DNA from: Planococcus citri
Lineage: Eukaryota; Arthropoda; Insecta; Hemiptera; Pseudococcidae
Assembly: GCF_950023065.1 (NCBI RefSeq)
Contig: NC_088677.1
Span: forward strand, 59,483,469-59,547,468
Direction: 5' to 3'
Length of the DNA: 64,000 nucleotides
The first letter of the stretch is position 1, and the number at the start of each line of letters is the position of its first letter. Under the pieces are notes generated by a model, which was not told the DNA's origin, searched no databases, and saw only the letters and a program-made list of their open reading frames with translations. A program made the position numbers and the translations under genes. Positions 23,046 to 35,142 of this stretch are shown here, piece by piece.

Positions 23046-25410
23046 TAAAAATTTTAGCAGTGATATATTTTTGCACGATCTTTCGATCTAGTTTTTTAAG
23101 GTTTAATAATATTTGTATCAGTTGAGATATCTACCTTCTTTGTAAGAAGATCCACTGACTTTATGGAGGATCATTATGGGAAATGTCGTGCTCAAGAGAG
23201 CTAGGAGTCATCTTTTTCAAAATTGGCAACTTATACACGATATTTTGTGATAATAATGCAAAAATGATTTTTTAGAATTGTTGTTACCCCCTTCCCTTCT
23301 CTTCAAAAATTGTATGATTTTCATCCTTATAAACAAACTGACGAAATATTTCGTAAATAATTTGATCGCAGGTAAGTTTTTTTCCCATCTACACAAACGA
23401 CGTAAAAAATTATACTTAATTCACGTAGAAAAAAACCTCTCAACACACCACGCGAACCTCAAAGGTCAAAAAACATCGCCGATTAAGCCGATGCTCACAC
23501 AGTTTGCTCGTATAACACCATCTTTTTTATCCTCTTCCGCATCTTTATTTGCTTCTTTTTTTCCTCTGTAAGCAAATTTGACAACACCTGTGCGGCTACC
23601 TAAACCAAAATAGAGAAAAAACCCGGCGTAGATCTCTCTCAGAGCAAGAAGTAAGGTAAAAAAAAACGAAGCTAAGAAGACGACTGACTTGTTATTCTCT
23701 TTTTTTCTGGCTGTAAAATTTATTAAAATTATGCGAAACGTGTGCGGTCGCCGTTAAAAAAAATAACAGCGTCATTTTTTCGCCCAAAATGTTTCGCAGC
23801 TTGGCAAACCAGCAGAAGCAAGAAAAACGCGAAAAATTACATTTATATGAAAAAATTATAAACATCGCCGCGCCGTCGACATAGAAAAAAAAAATACCCT
23901 CTCACGACGACGACGTACGAGTACACTATACGAGTATATGGCAGATAGCTGCGTATTTTTGCCGTCGTATATTTTTTTTTTAATAATTTAATATTATAAA
24001 AAACTGCAGCACGCGGGTAACATGTGTAAAAGATTACCAAACACGCCCTTCTTTAATTTTAATAGTATTTTAATTAAACTCACCACACCGGTATTCTTTT
24101 TTTTTCGGGAGGTATACTCGCTCGCTATATATAAAATATATATGTCCATTCGAGTAAAAAATACTCCGGCTTACCTGAAAGAAAAAAAAAAGAATATAAA
24201 AGGTAAATACACAAACACGGAAGTAAATAGGTCGCTGGACTGGACTTATCGTATCGTACACATAAGAAATCAATCAATTTCCAAGCCACAGGCCTTCTCA
24301 AATACTCGCTTCACCGAGGACGAGGAGATTTCTTAAAGAATTTTTTCGACCTTTTTTCTTTTTCTTTTTACCTAACGTTTTGTTTATAAAAGACGAAAAT
24401 AATTTTAAATTTTTAAAAACGTTGTGAATTGAAGAAAAGCAGACTACAAACTTTAATAAAAACACACTGAAATAACGTAATTGAAAAAGGAAAAAGATTA
24501 TAATCGCCGCATGCCTGCCATTAATATTTAATTTTACTTTCGTGCTTGGTGCGGTTTTTAAATTGTTTTTTCCCTCGAAAAAAACAAAATGTTGACATAC
24601 AGCAATAATCATGCTGTGTAAATAAAGACCAAAGTAACGAAAAAAAAAAAAAAACTTCATGTAGGGAATCTCTCCTCCCTGTATAGTGGTGAGTTGGTTC
24701 GCTGACAAACCAACAAACCAAAATTTACATCTTTGTGTGCTTGGTCGTCCTTGTGCTACCGGTGTTTTTTGGTCGTGTATGGTGGGTAACTGGGTACGAG
24801 GAGTATTTATCTGTTGGATGGAATCAGGTTACGATTGATACGCGATTTCGTTGTTATATTTGGTATTTTCCAATATCCCTGATGACCACCGGCACGTTAA
24901 ATAATTCCATTAACGGCCAAAACACGATTACAATCTACGCTTCGACGCCACCGTATCGGTATTTTGGTGCTCCGCAGTTTAAAATATGATTTGGCAATAT
25001 CGATCCGTGAATATATTTTAGAGCGAAGTTGTTGTTTTTTTACTTTTTTTCATTTCGGACCAATTTAAAATCGATTACGACATTATCTGGTGTGGGTTCA
25101 AATTGCAATGTACCTATTTTTGTGCATGATTTTTATATTGCTCGTGTACCTAAATTGTAAGTATTTTGTATTCAGAGAAAAAATCAAGTGCATTGTCGGA
25201 ATCGAATACAAAATTTAATTATCAAGATAATAAAGATATTACGAGTAAATCATTTAATACATATTTGAAATGTTTGGCAATTTGCTGATTGCAACAGGGT
25301 TTTTGCTTTGCTCTGAAATAATTTTTTTTTTTTTTTTTGGTTGGTTTATTCGTAATAAGTATTATTAAGCTAATACACTATGCCACTACAATGCGAAAGC
25401 AAGGTAAATA
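23046..25410. other. Non-coding stretch with GC-richer island 23560-25050
   Basis: No gene is supported. The island contains CGCCGCGCCGTCGAC near 23868, several CGA/TACGAG runs and few repeats. Long frames overlapping on both strands at 24020-24700 are rich in Phe/Lys from poly-T/poly-A and are not called. Conserved non-coding DNA is a possible explanation. Confidence 0.3.
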
Positions 25411-25414
25411 TGTA

Positions 25415-25565
25415 TTTTGAATGCAGTGGTGCCAATTTTTCGATCATTATGCCAATTTCAACAAATTGAGAAAAATTGCTAAAAACTTATGACATTTTTT
25501 CATTTTTTTCAAAAATTGGCAATGATGATGAAAAAATTGACACTCTTGCATTCCAAAATATTTTC
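25415..25565. repeat. F1 core hairpin only
   Basis: TATTTTGAATGCAGTGGTGCC at its left and its complement around GGCAATGATGATG...TGCATTCCAAAATATTTTC at its right form a hairpin of about 150 bp matching the centre of the F1 foldback elements without their outer arms. Confidence 0.6.
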
Positions 25566-25889
25566 TTAGGCTCAGAAACGATCTTTCGATTTTTAGGCAT
25601 TATCAATGCGAACTATTTGAAGAAAAAATTGCAGATTTTATCATGAATTTTTGAATCGATATGCTGATTTAATTTTTGATAAGGGAAAAATTGCAAATGA
25701 TTTTCCAACACTTGGATCTTTTAACGCCCAACACGTAACTTTAGGCAGAACTTCGACTAAAGTATTTTAAAATGATTGGTATAGGTAACATTTACCACTG
25801 GTAATGTGGCTTACAACGTTTTGAGTCGATATGGCTCCTTTAATTTTCAATTCAGGCAAAAATGCGTTAGAGTGTATCACCCACGAAAA

Positions 25890-26740
25890 AGGTCGACGGA
25901 TTTTCACCAAATTCAGAAGAGACCTTCATTTCAAGTTATAAAAGTGACCAGGAAAAAATTCAAGCTTCTGAGACGTACGTGGATTTTTTTGCTCCTAACT
26001 CTACCCAACCTGTTTTGTGAAAAATGTTCCAGTCCTAAATGAAAGTATTTGAGATTCTGCGTCGATCTATGGTACCTATAATAAGCATCGAAATCCAAGA
26101 CCATTTTTGGGTCTATTTAGCGGTTGAAAATTTTTTCCTGGCAAATATTTCGCATTAATTAACGTAGGTACGTTAAAATATCGAAAAATATCAGTCCTAA
26201 ATTTGGGGAAATATTTTGGAATGCAGTGGTGGCAATTTTTTGCTCATTATTGCTGATTTCAAAAAATGGAAAAAATTTCATAAGTTTTTTGGCTATTTTC
26301 TAGATTTTTGAAATTAGCAATAATGACTCAAAAATTGGCACCGATTCGTTTTGAAATATTTCCCCCAAACTCAGGAACGATATCTTTCAATATTTTGGCA
26401 TCATTAATATGAAATATTTGCATGGGAAAAATGTTCAAAACACGAATTCATCCACAAATCAGCGATTTGCAAATTTGCTACCGCTCAGTAGAACCAAAAG
26501 TGTTTTTGGATTTTGATGGTAATATGTACCATAGAACGACGCAGACTCTGAAATATTTCCATTTAGGACTGGGACGTTTTTCCCAAAACAGGTTGGGTAG
26601 TGTTAGGAGCGAAAAAACCAAACCACGATTTTTTTGAGAATGCCTTCTCTTCGAGAGCTCACATCTCCCCTCCAGGGACACCTCCGTAGCTAAAAAATTT
26701 CTGAGCCACTTTCAACTGAAAAGGAAGATTTCTGCTGAAA
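25890..26740. mobile_element. Foldback element family F1, copy 3 (near-complete palindrome)
   Basis: The clearest arm pair is 25991-26012 (GCTCCTAACTCTACCCAACC...) with 26589-26610 (...GGTTGGGTAGTGTTAGGAGC), matching at 21 of 22 positions. Further inward, TTCCAGTCCTAAATGAAA pairs with TTTCCATTTAGGACTGG, and the core TTTTGGAATGCAGTGG pairs across a loop at about 26275-26320. The right end (CTCCCCTCCAGGGACACCTCC near 26665) matches the ends of copy 2. There is no open frame of its own. Confidence 0.7.
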
Positions 26741-29029
26741 CAATTCAGATATTCAGTTGTTTACTCTTGGGTTTTAAATCAAAACTCAAATGAAATCTCT
26801 TCGCGCGCGATGAAGTCGAGTAGCCATTAGTCAACTAATGTCTCCTATGTGTATTTTGTAAAGATTGTGTTCTCTGAAACTGGTGTTTGATTCTGTTTTA
26901 TTCAAGTCACATTGCATAACGTTGAAAAAAAATGTTTTTTAAATCGTTTAATCTACCTATAAAATAAATTCGTTAAATTACAAAGAACTCTTTTATTTAA
27001 GAATTTGTTTTTACTTTTTTTGTTCTGAAAATTTTTTCAATTTTAATTTCATGTACCTACTGGTTCCTTGTACATATTTTCAACAATTCAAATAATTTAT
27101 TTTGTTTTCATTAACTTTTAATGAACACTTTCATTTAAGGATTCGTTTTCACTTTTTTTGTTCTGGAAATAATTTTATTTTTTCAATTTCAATTTCGTAT
27201 AGGCCATGTTAAATTATTAATAATACTTATTTGTGATTTATGCCAGTGCTGTGATGGCCAATTTTAGTATTTTTGTTTCATTTCATTTTACTTTTTTCAA
27301 TTTTAATTATTTTTTGTCTTATTTTCAAGGACTTATGTCGATAAAATTTCAGACTCAACATTTCTTTTTTTTAAATTGCAATAATTTTACAATATAACTA
27401 TATCAGAAGTGGCTCCCAGGGAAAAATATAATCCACAATAAAGAATATTGTGAAATTTGAAAAATGGTCGAAAATGACAAAATGTTCTAGAAAAGCTACC
27501 ACAAATGAATCATTTCATCAACAGGGTCATTAAAGAAACATGTTGGAATACTCTCGAAAAGAAAAGGGGGTAGAACATTCTTCAGTAATGGAAAAAGGTG
27601 ATGATTGAAATCTTCGGAGCTAAGAAAATCAGTCAAATTTTGCGATCCTTAGTAGAGTAAACTTGGTGCGGTGTTCTTAAAAAAAAAAACTTTTTTAAAA
27701 ATAAATTCAATTTTTACACTTTTTTGAAGTGGTAAACAGTGATTTATAACAAACTTAATGAAAATACACTGAGCGAAAAGTAATTCCATCAAAGTTTATC
27801 TGATTTCTAAAGGTCTTACACCCATATGGAAAATTCTGGAGAAAAAATCTGTTGTACATCTAAAAGAGATACACAATATGAATTTTTTTTTCATAATTGC
27901 ACATTTGAAAAATCTTGACGGAAATAGGTACAATTGAAAAACCAAAAAAGTGTGTTTTCCAAGAAAATACTTTACATTCGAAAAAATTTCTGAAAATGTT
28001 CATAAATAACCCTTGGTAGAGTTTAACATATCCCTGCAAATTGGAGAAAATGTGGTTGAACAATGCGCCAAATATGAAAATTTCCAACTGGTATTACAAT
28101 TTCATCGCTTTTAGAGGGGTCAGGGGTGAGGTAGCGATCTGAAAGTTTTATAGGGAAGGCGTAAACCATAAGAAATATAACTTCCAGTCGTTCGTTTCAG
28201 AATCTGAGAATATGGTCAAAATCACCTACTGTAATTTCGATTAAACTAATCCCATTTGAGGAGATTTATGCGCACAAAACCTTTCAACCTTCGAAAATCA
28301 ACCTGATCCGACATTTTCTTATGACTAAAAATTTAATCCTGAATTTTAAGGATTGAAACTACTCGAAAAGCAATGCATCAATAGGTAACCTAATTACATT
28401 TATTCGACTACATTATTCAAAATAAGTCTTACGTGTTGATAAAAACATTTACTGGAATATGCTAGATCGTCACGTACGAGTATTATACATATTTTGCTGA
28501 TTACAAGACGGTGTTTGCTTCGCTCTAAAAAGGGCTGAAAAACCATTCAACAACACCAAAATGAAAAAAGAAAGATGGAGTATGCTAACCGCACCTTGAA
28601 AATACAACCTGTTGAAGAAATTCAAATGCAAGTTGCTGATGCAATTAATGGTGACAATGAAGCTCGCCTAAAAACCTCTGCAACTACACAATTACATAAT
28701 AGTGTACTGGGACACAAACTCTGATGGTGTGTTTAGCTACGCAATGCTACACGTCAAAGCCTATTATGCTTTAATGAAATCATTTGCAACACAAATATTC
28801 CAGTATTTCATACAACATAATATGATGTCAATTTCAGTCGTTCGTTTCAAAATCTAGTGTTTTTTTCGCTCTTTTTCTCCTTACTTAATTAGCTTATATT
28901 GTTGTCAGTGTACATAATGCTTATAATTGTGAAATTAATGAAGACTTTCAACTGCCACATCGCCGTCCTTTTTAATTCATTCGGAAATTATCACAGTTCC
29001 ATCTGATAACAATTATTTGATCTTGTATT
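26741..29029. other. Non-coding AT-rich stretch
   Basis: No gene is called. A motif (ACTTTTTTTGTTCTG with flanks) is duplicated at 26988-27060 and 27127-27205. At 28553-28725 one frame reads a short protein-like segment (KMEYANRTLKIQPVEE...) ending in TGA, with no start, splice site or recognised domain; it may be a transposon fragment. The GATTGCAAGAG-type motif occurs at about 25284 and 28496. Confidence 0.3.
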
Positions 29030-29840
29030 CGATGTTTTGGAAAAAATGACCCAGCTACAAAAGATGATATTCGAGATTTTGAGCTACCTTAGGCTGTAGC
29101 TGACAAAATCCAAGACCACTAGCTTCTGGAATTTTACTACAGAGATTGTAAGGCTGCAATTTGCGTATTTTTGAGTGAATCCGTGTTTTAAAAACATGCT
29201 CTTCTCGGATATTGCATGTTAATTATACTTACCAGAAAATCGAAAGATATCATTTCTGAAACTAAGAGAATATTTTGGAATTCAACGGTACCAATTTTAT
29301 AGCCATTATTCTTATTTGAAAAAAAATCGAAAAGTGAAATTATTTTACTTTATTTTTTCAATTATCGAAGTTGGCAACAAATGCAAAAAAAATTGATACA
29401 AACAGCATTCCAAAACCCATTAGTTTTAAAAATAATACCCTCGACGTGTTGGCATAATTGAAATGTACTTAATAATGTTCGAGAAGAAATTATTTTCAAA
29501 ACACGAATACAGCGAAAAATGAGAAGTTTGCGAATTTTCAACCTCTCAGTAGGATCAAAAAAGTGGTCTTGGATTCTGATGACAATAGTCAAGGTCCGTC
29601 CACGTAGAATTTCAAACACTACTTTCTCAAACAATGGCATTTTTTTTCAAAAACAGGTGAGGTAAGGGCTACGAAAACGAGAAAACCACCATAATTTGAA
29701 AATGCCTTCTCCTCAAAGGTTTATAATATGTTCCTCTGCAGGAACACGTCCTTGTGCTAAAAACTGTGCCGGGTGTCCTTCAATTCAGAATGAGGGTTTC
29801 GACTGAAAAATAAATTTTAGAAACAAATAGTTAGGAAATT
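29030..29840. mobile_element. Foldback element family F1, copy 4
   Basis: The left arm has CAGCTACAAAAGATGATATTCGAGATTTTGAG-type sequence, CAAAATCCAAGACCACT and AAAGATATCATTTCTGAAAC. The right arm has AGTGGTCTTGGATTCTG, CAAAAACAGGTGAGG and the end block around CCTCTGCAGGAACACGTCC. The core lies at 29270-29420. It resembles the truncated copy at 37780-38215 most closely. Confidence 0.6.
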
Positions 29841-31154
29841 GATGAAAAAATATCATCTCTCAGAAATCCATCATTTTTTCGCGAGTGATTTTATTACATA
29901 AAAAAGTCACCTCACTATCATCAATTCTAGAGTCATACGTATCGTAGGTTAGGTACTACATATAACAGCATATGTCGAAAATGACTATTTTCACTTTTTC
30001 AGTATATTAGAAATAAGTGTAAAACTCTTCATCTTTTGGATACACTGATAATTATACTTTGTCATAAAATTGATTCTGATCAGTGTAAGTATGCGAAGGA
30101 ATTATACCCATACTGCGGAGTGTCAGAAAAACTAAAACAAGCTATTAGATATTCGCTGATTGCAAGAGAGTTTTTGCATTTTCTTTTACCATATTGGTTG
30201 ATGGCTGCATTATATTTTTATAGCCGAGTTAAATTTTAAATAATTACTTGAAACTATAAAATATAGTTACCGAACATAAATATATCATGAAATTGATTCT
30301 GATCAGTGTAAGTATGCGAAGAAATTATAGATCTATGGAACAACCCGTGTTAGGAAACCAAAAACATTCTAGCATACTATTTTCTGTAAAGTACGTTCCA
30401 CCGACTTCTGCGACGGTTATATTGCTGGCGAAGAGTCTCCATCATGAGAAAGCTTATGCCCTAGATCTAGTAAGAACAATCATGAAAGAATGTAAAAACC
30501 GATGAAAGTTAATAATAATTTAATACAGGCGTTAGAAGACCCCCCACCCCCCCCCCCCCCCACAAGAGAGAGTGTGTACATATCCCTCATAAGAAAGATA
30601 CCCGAATTATGATAAAATCAGTGCGAAATCGTGTGGATATTTTCATACCACAATGCAAACATTCTGTCTTACATAAATTTTGCTGATTGCAATACAGTTT
30701 TTGCTTCGCTCTAAAAACGGGTCGTAGGGAATTCTCATGCATTCGGTTTTCACAAGACACATTGGACCTCTTGAGACGATGACGACTTTTCGTGATTGCT
30801 CGGAATGCAAACAATAGCAGTGACGAGGACAATGATAACGAGTAACTAGTGGAGGATTCGGCAAATAATGCCTTTAGTTGTACCATTCTATGTTAATATA
30901 CTCGTTAATTTCATTTTTCGTTTTTTACGTATGTGTGTCTTTGTGTCTGTCAATATCAAAAATGATGTCAACTTCCAACATCCGCGACATCTGAACACCA
31001 TCAACATTACTAGAAAAATCTACGCCAAATTCTTTATCAAATTCACTCGTATTCGGCAATTTTAATGGTTTATCAGCAGGATCAATTCTAATTAGCTTAC
31101 AACGAGATCTTCACAGAGAATCCTGATTCAAAATAATACTTTGAATAACATTTC
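29841..31154. other. Non-coding repeat-bearing stretch
   Basis: A block beginning AAATTGATTCTGATCAGTG with GTAAGTATGCGAAG occurs twice, at 30066-30104 and 30291-30329. The segment 30150-30260 matches 38250-38360, and 30375-30420 resembles 39165-39220. There is a poly-C run at 30547-30561. Short frames here are made of these repeats and are not called as genes. Confidence 0.45.
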
Positions 31155-31358
31155 ATGCACGATTTCGTCGATTTCAAACGCCATTTGAAGCCATTTTTAC
31201 GACATTTTCAATCAACTGCGACGATATATTGGCTGCAATCGACTGGTAAACTTCAATGCATCCTTTTATTACGCTTAGGTACGTTTAAAATTCGGTCAAA
31301 AATATGACAAAAATCGAGCCAATATAGCAGGTATTTTGAAACGAAAACTACATAGCGT
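31155..31358 (+). repeat. Dispersed repeat D1, copy 2
   Basis: Same-strand copy of 20912-21100, with TGCACGATTTCGTCG at the start and AAAACTACATAGCG at the end. It carries a small internal insertion near 31275 (CTTAGGTACG) relative to copy 1. Confidence 0.7.
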
Positions 31359-31369
31359 GATGAGGACGA

Positions 31370-33187
31370 CGATAATTACAATATTTCCAATTTCAATTTC
31401 GGGCTAAAGCCATTAAGCCATACAGGCGATGGCATATTTTGCAAATCATTCCATTTACACGGCCAGGTGCGGGGTGGCTGGTGCAGTTGGCGGGTACCTA
31501 TTACCATGTAAATTAAACTATCGCAGGATCCGGTCAATGATAGAGGCACACAGTATTTAGAGAGAAACGGCGAGATCAGGGGGAGGGTAAAAAAAAAGTA
31601 GCAACACAGAGAGCGTCATGTACAACAAAAAACCCTGTCATCGGAGCTATATGCGAATAAAAAGCTGCGAAAGCAACAGGCTGTGTATACATTTGCAATT
31701 GACATAATATTTATTAAAGTTTTACGGGTTTACATTTTTTTATTTCACGGTAGAAAAAAAAAGACAGGGCGTTTACGATGAGCGTCCTCCTGCCACCAAT
31801 ACCTACTCTCTTTCTATCTCACATATTCGCACAAAAACAGCTCAAAAACTAGACAAGGACTAACGCAGTGTACGAAAAAAAAAATGCAAAACTCTCCATC
31901 CTACTAAAACCAGCAGGGAAAAATAATTAAAAACGACTAAGCTCCGGTACTCTGAAAATGTTAACGTTAAACCGTAAAGAGACCTGAAATAACTATCAAA
32001 AGGAATGTTTAATTATTGTGTTGCCGGCCTTTGTGTAAACTACCCGTTGAATATTGTCCTTATAGTCGGATGGCGAAAAAAAAAAAGATAGAGAGAGAAT
32101 TACCAACACAGGGTGAGAGGATGGAGGTGGATAGAAAGAGATAGAAAAATACTACTTTCATAAGGGTCATCTTCATGATTGCGTGCGCTACAGTAGGTAT
32201 TAAAATTAGCTCTAAGTAGAAGTACAGCTTTTATTGCTTTCTTTTTTCAAAGGGCTTAATTTTCGCCATTGTTTTTACCCCACCTCTCCCCCCCTCCCAA
32301 ATGTGCTCTTTAAAATGGTTATCCATTCGACGCAATTTATTGGTTCCACGCGCAGCCTTTCTCTTCATCTCGTGCCCTGGCCCTGCTACTGCTGCTGTTG
32401 CCAGTGTCTTTGCTCCACAGCGTGTAATTACGTTTAAAAATTTTTAACGCCAAATTAAATTCCTTCTCTTTTTGGAAACAATAATCTGCCCGCTTCGTCG
32501 TAATTGTTCAATTTTCTTCCCTTCATCCAGTTGTAGGTACGTTTCTACGAGAGTATTTCTCTCCTCTTGTAATCTGTTTTCGTATACACGAGCTACATAA
32601 AGGTAGCTGTGTAGAGAGAAAGTCGCCCGATATGTCGTTCAGCATCTCGATATCTCGCGTGTATAAGCTCCCCCGCTCTGTCTCCTGCCTGCGTATCCCT
32701 GGAGGCCTTTGTAGAGTTAAAACGTCGTTAAATTATTTTGCGGTTATGCCAAGACAACCGACGAAGCATACTGTACCCGGTGAAACTTCAGCCTGTACCA
32801 GGGCACGACCGCAAAGTCAGCATTTCCTGCGTTCTCTTCGAGTACGAATGAATACTTGTACAGTAACGACGACGACGATCTGTGCTGTGCTCCTTCTAAG
32901 AGATATTCTCGTTTCATTTTCAACTGCTTTTACTGGTCGTTGTTGTGATAAGACTAGATAGTGGTGAGTTTGATGAAGGAGTCAACATTATGCTCCTTAC
33001 GTGATTATGCTTGTTGGAATCCAAGATGAAGATGGCTTCCTTGACTTAAATACCTAATTTGTGCATGAAATGTTTATTGATAATTAAAAGGTCTTTATTT
33101 ATGTAGGTAGAATTTGGATGAGGCAAGACTTTATTTTCAATTTTGTTTGAACTGTTCGCTAGCAAAAGAGAATTGCGTGATCGCAAG
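31370..33187. other. GC-richer non-repetitive island
   Basis: Positions 31370-31560 and 32300-32960 have higher GC and complexity than the surroundings (for example AAAGCCATTAAGCCATACAG near 31406). A 109-codon frame at 32632-32961 is Ser/Arg/Thr-rich, lacks splice context and matches no family I know, so it is not called. A conserved non-coding element or an unrecognised exon are both possible. Confidence 0.3.
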
Positions 33188-34084
33188 ATTGGCAATTTTT
33201 TCATGAACAGTTTGTTCAAAACGGATGTTTCACAATTGCTGAACACCTTCATCACAGACTTATCCGACTCGAAATGAATATACACCGTTATATGTATGAC
33301 CTGGGACGGAAACTGTTATTCGTTCTCAAAAGTGAAGTCAGATGATAATGTCATCGACTGGAAAAAGGCATATTTGAAGGAAGAGTTCAACTCGTACAAT
33401 CCCGAATTAGTTCGGAAATATTTCGATAAACCATCAGAATTTTATCAATTTCATAATTTCGATCATTTTCTTAAAGAACCTATCACTAAAACGTACGTTG
33501 ATGACATATATTGTGCTGAGCCCAGCTTGGATTTTCCAACTGACTTCTCATACAGTCGATTGAAGTTGCAATTTCAGACGATGATACTAATTCTATTTTT
33601 TCTTCAGTAGAATATTTCGGATTCTGGTTCGCATCAATGAACGTGCATTAACTGCAGATATAGAAAAATTTGGTCTTCTGGACGATTTTTCTCCTCTTCC
33701 GTTCGAGAATTTTCTTGGATATATTAAACGAATGATTAACTCCGGCAACGACCCTTTAAAGCAGGCTCGCAATAAAAAACCACTATATTGTCGACACATC
33801 TTCATTGGATTTTAGTTAACCATCTCCAGATATGGAGTTTTATAATCAGCTTTTCATTCATCATATTCATTTGAGGCGAGATACAATGGGTGATGCTTTT
33901 TGCAGAATTCGTGAAGATTTGGTCAAAGTTTTTCATATTATGCGATGCAAAAACAGTGAAACAGTTGTCATAGCTGGAAAAAAATTTAAAGAAGTGGAAA
34001 ATGTTTATTCGAGTCCAAAACCATCATGTGAAGTTGGCATTTACAATTGACAATTTTTTCATGAACAGTTTGTTAAAAACGGAT
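33188..34084. repeat. 39-bp direct repeats flanking a transposase-like fragment
   Basis: The block at 33188-33226 (core CAATTTTTTCATGAACAG) recurs at 34046-34084 on the same strand with two mismatches in 39 bases. It brackets the 33296-34050 coding remnants. The second copy overlaps the end of the last open frame. The repeats are longer than usual target-site duplications and may mark recombination ends or a duplicated flank. Confidence 0.7.
33296..34050 (+). pseudogene. Remnant resembling a CACTA-like (Transposase_21/DUF4218-type) protein
   Basis: Three open pieces follow in different frames: 33296-33610, 33609-33815 and 33832-34050. The second contains LPFENFLGYIKRMINSGNDP, and the third ends with a VVIAGKKFKEVENVY stretch before a short C-terminus. 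In insect genomes these two features occur in that order near the C-terminus of CACTA-type transposase-derived proteins (an FPFENYLG(K)LK-like block, then a G.(K/Q)F..V block). The frame changes and stop codons mean it is not intact unless short introns lie between (a TTTTTCTTCAG at 33597-33607 precedes piece two). The function of piece one is not recognised. Confidence 0.4.
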
Positions 34085-34102
34085 TCCGAACGCTTCAAAT
34101 CT

Positions 34103-35142
34103 GACAAGGAAACCTCTTGAAGTGTCCGCCTCCGATTTGAACAATGGGATCGCGATTTTTGGAAAAACAGCATGGTCTAAACCTCCCAAAACCAAATTTT
34201 CAGCTGCCCAACTTCATTTTTCGATTTTTAGCGAACGTTTGAAAATTCAAAATTGACTGTTTTTGGTGATTTATGTTTTTTTTTCAAGTACATACTTGAT
34301 CAATAAAAATGATCTGAATAAGTCCTAAAACAGCTGATATTAATTCTCGAAATCCTAATTTCATCATTTCCAGCCATTCTAGAACCTCGCCAGCATGATC
34401 TTTCAATTTCTCCAGAATTTTTAATATGCTCCAGAAGGTGTGAATATGAAGTTGGAAGGCTAAAAATCAGGTTGTGTGTTATATTGGACCTGTTCAACGA
34501 GTTTATCCGCATTTGAGCCGATTTTGGGAGGGACACCTGAAGAGTGATTTTTTGACCAAATTTTTACAAAAGGAAAATGGTCAAAAACCATAAACTCATC
34601 GTGTGCGAGGAAATTTTCGAAATTCGAGCGAATCGCTGTATTTTTTTTCAGAACTAACACCCCCCCCCCTTTTTATTATGAAAAAAGCTGATCAAACCAC
34701 TCTTGAGGTCCCCTTCCAGAATCGGCTCAAATGTGGATATTAAATTCGTTTAAACAGGTCGAGTATAACACAAAACTCGATTTTCAGCTACCCCACTTCT
34801 TATTTACGCCTTCTCTGGAGCATATTCGAAATTCTGGAAAAATGAAAAATTGCGCTAAAGGCTCCAGAATGGCTGGAAATGGTGAAATTTGGATTTGGAG
34901 AATTAATATCAGTTTTAGGATTTATTTCGATCATTTTTACTGATCAAGTACGTACTTTTTTTTAAAAAAAAAAAGAATAAATCACCAAAAGCAGCCAATT
35001 TTGAATTTTTAAACGTTCGCCAAAAATCGAAAAATAAAGTCAGCAGATGAAAATTTGGTTTTGGAGATTTTAGACCATGCACTTTCCAAAAATCGCGGCG
35101 CCGTTCAAATCAAAGGCAGACACTTTGAAAGATTCCCTTGCC
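34103..35142. mobile_element. Foldback element family F2, copy 2
   Basis: The two halves are imperfect reverse complements around about 34620. For example CAGCCATTCT at 34371-34380 pairs with AGAATGGCTG at 34866-34875, and the ends GACAAGGAAACCTCTTGAAG and the complement of CTTTGAAAGATTCCCTTGCC match. The centre contains a C10 run near 34662. Blocks such as ATTTTCAGCTGCCCAACTTC and CGATTTTTAGCGAACG relate it to the copies at 22.2 and 54.1 kb. No coding capacity. Confidence 0.65.

Noticed and set aside
24022..24708. Frames of 104 and 136 codons on opposite strands
   Set aside because: Phe/Lys-rich products of poly-T and poly-A tracts, no domain, no splice structure.
30036..30505. Two short frames with plausible starts
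   Set aside because: Their bases are shared with repeats at 30291, 38250 and 39165, so they are pieces of dispersed repeats.
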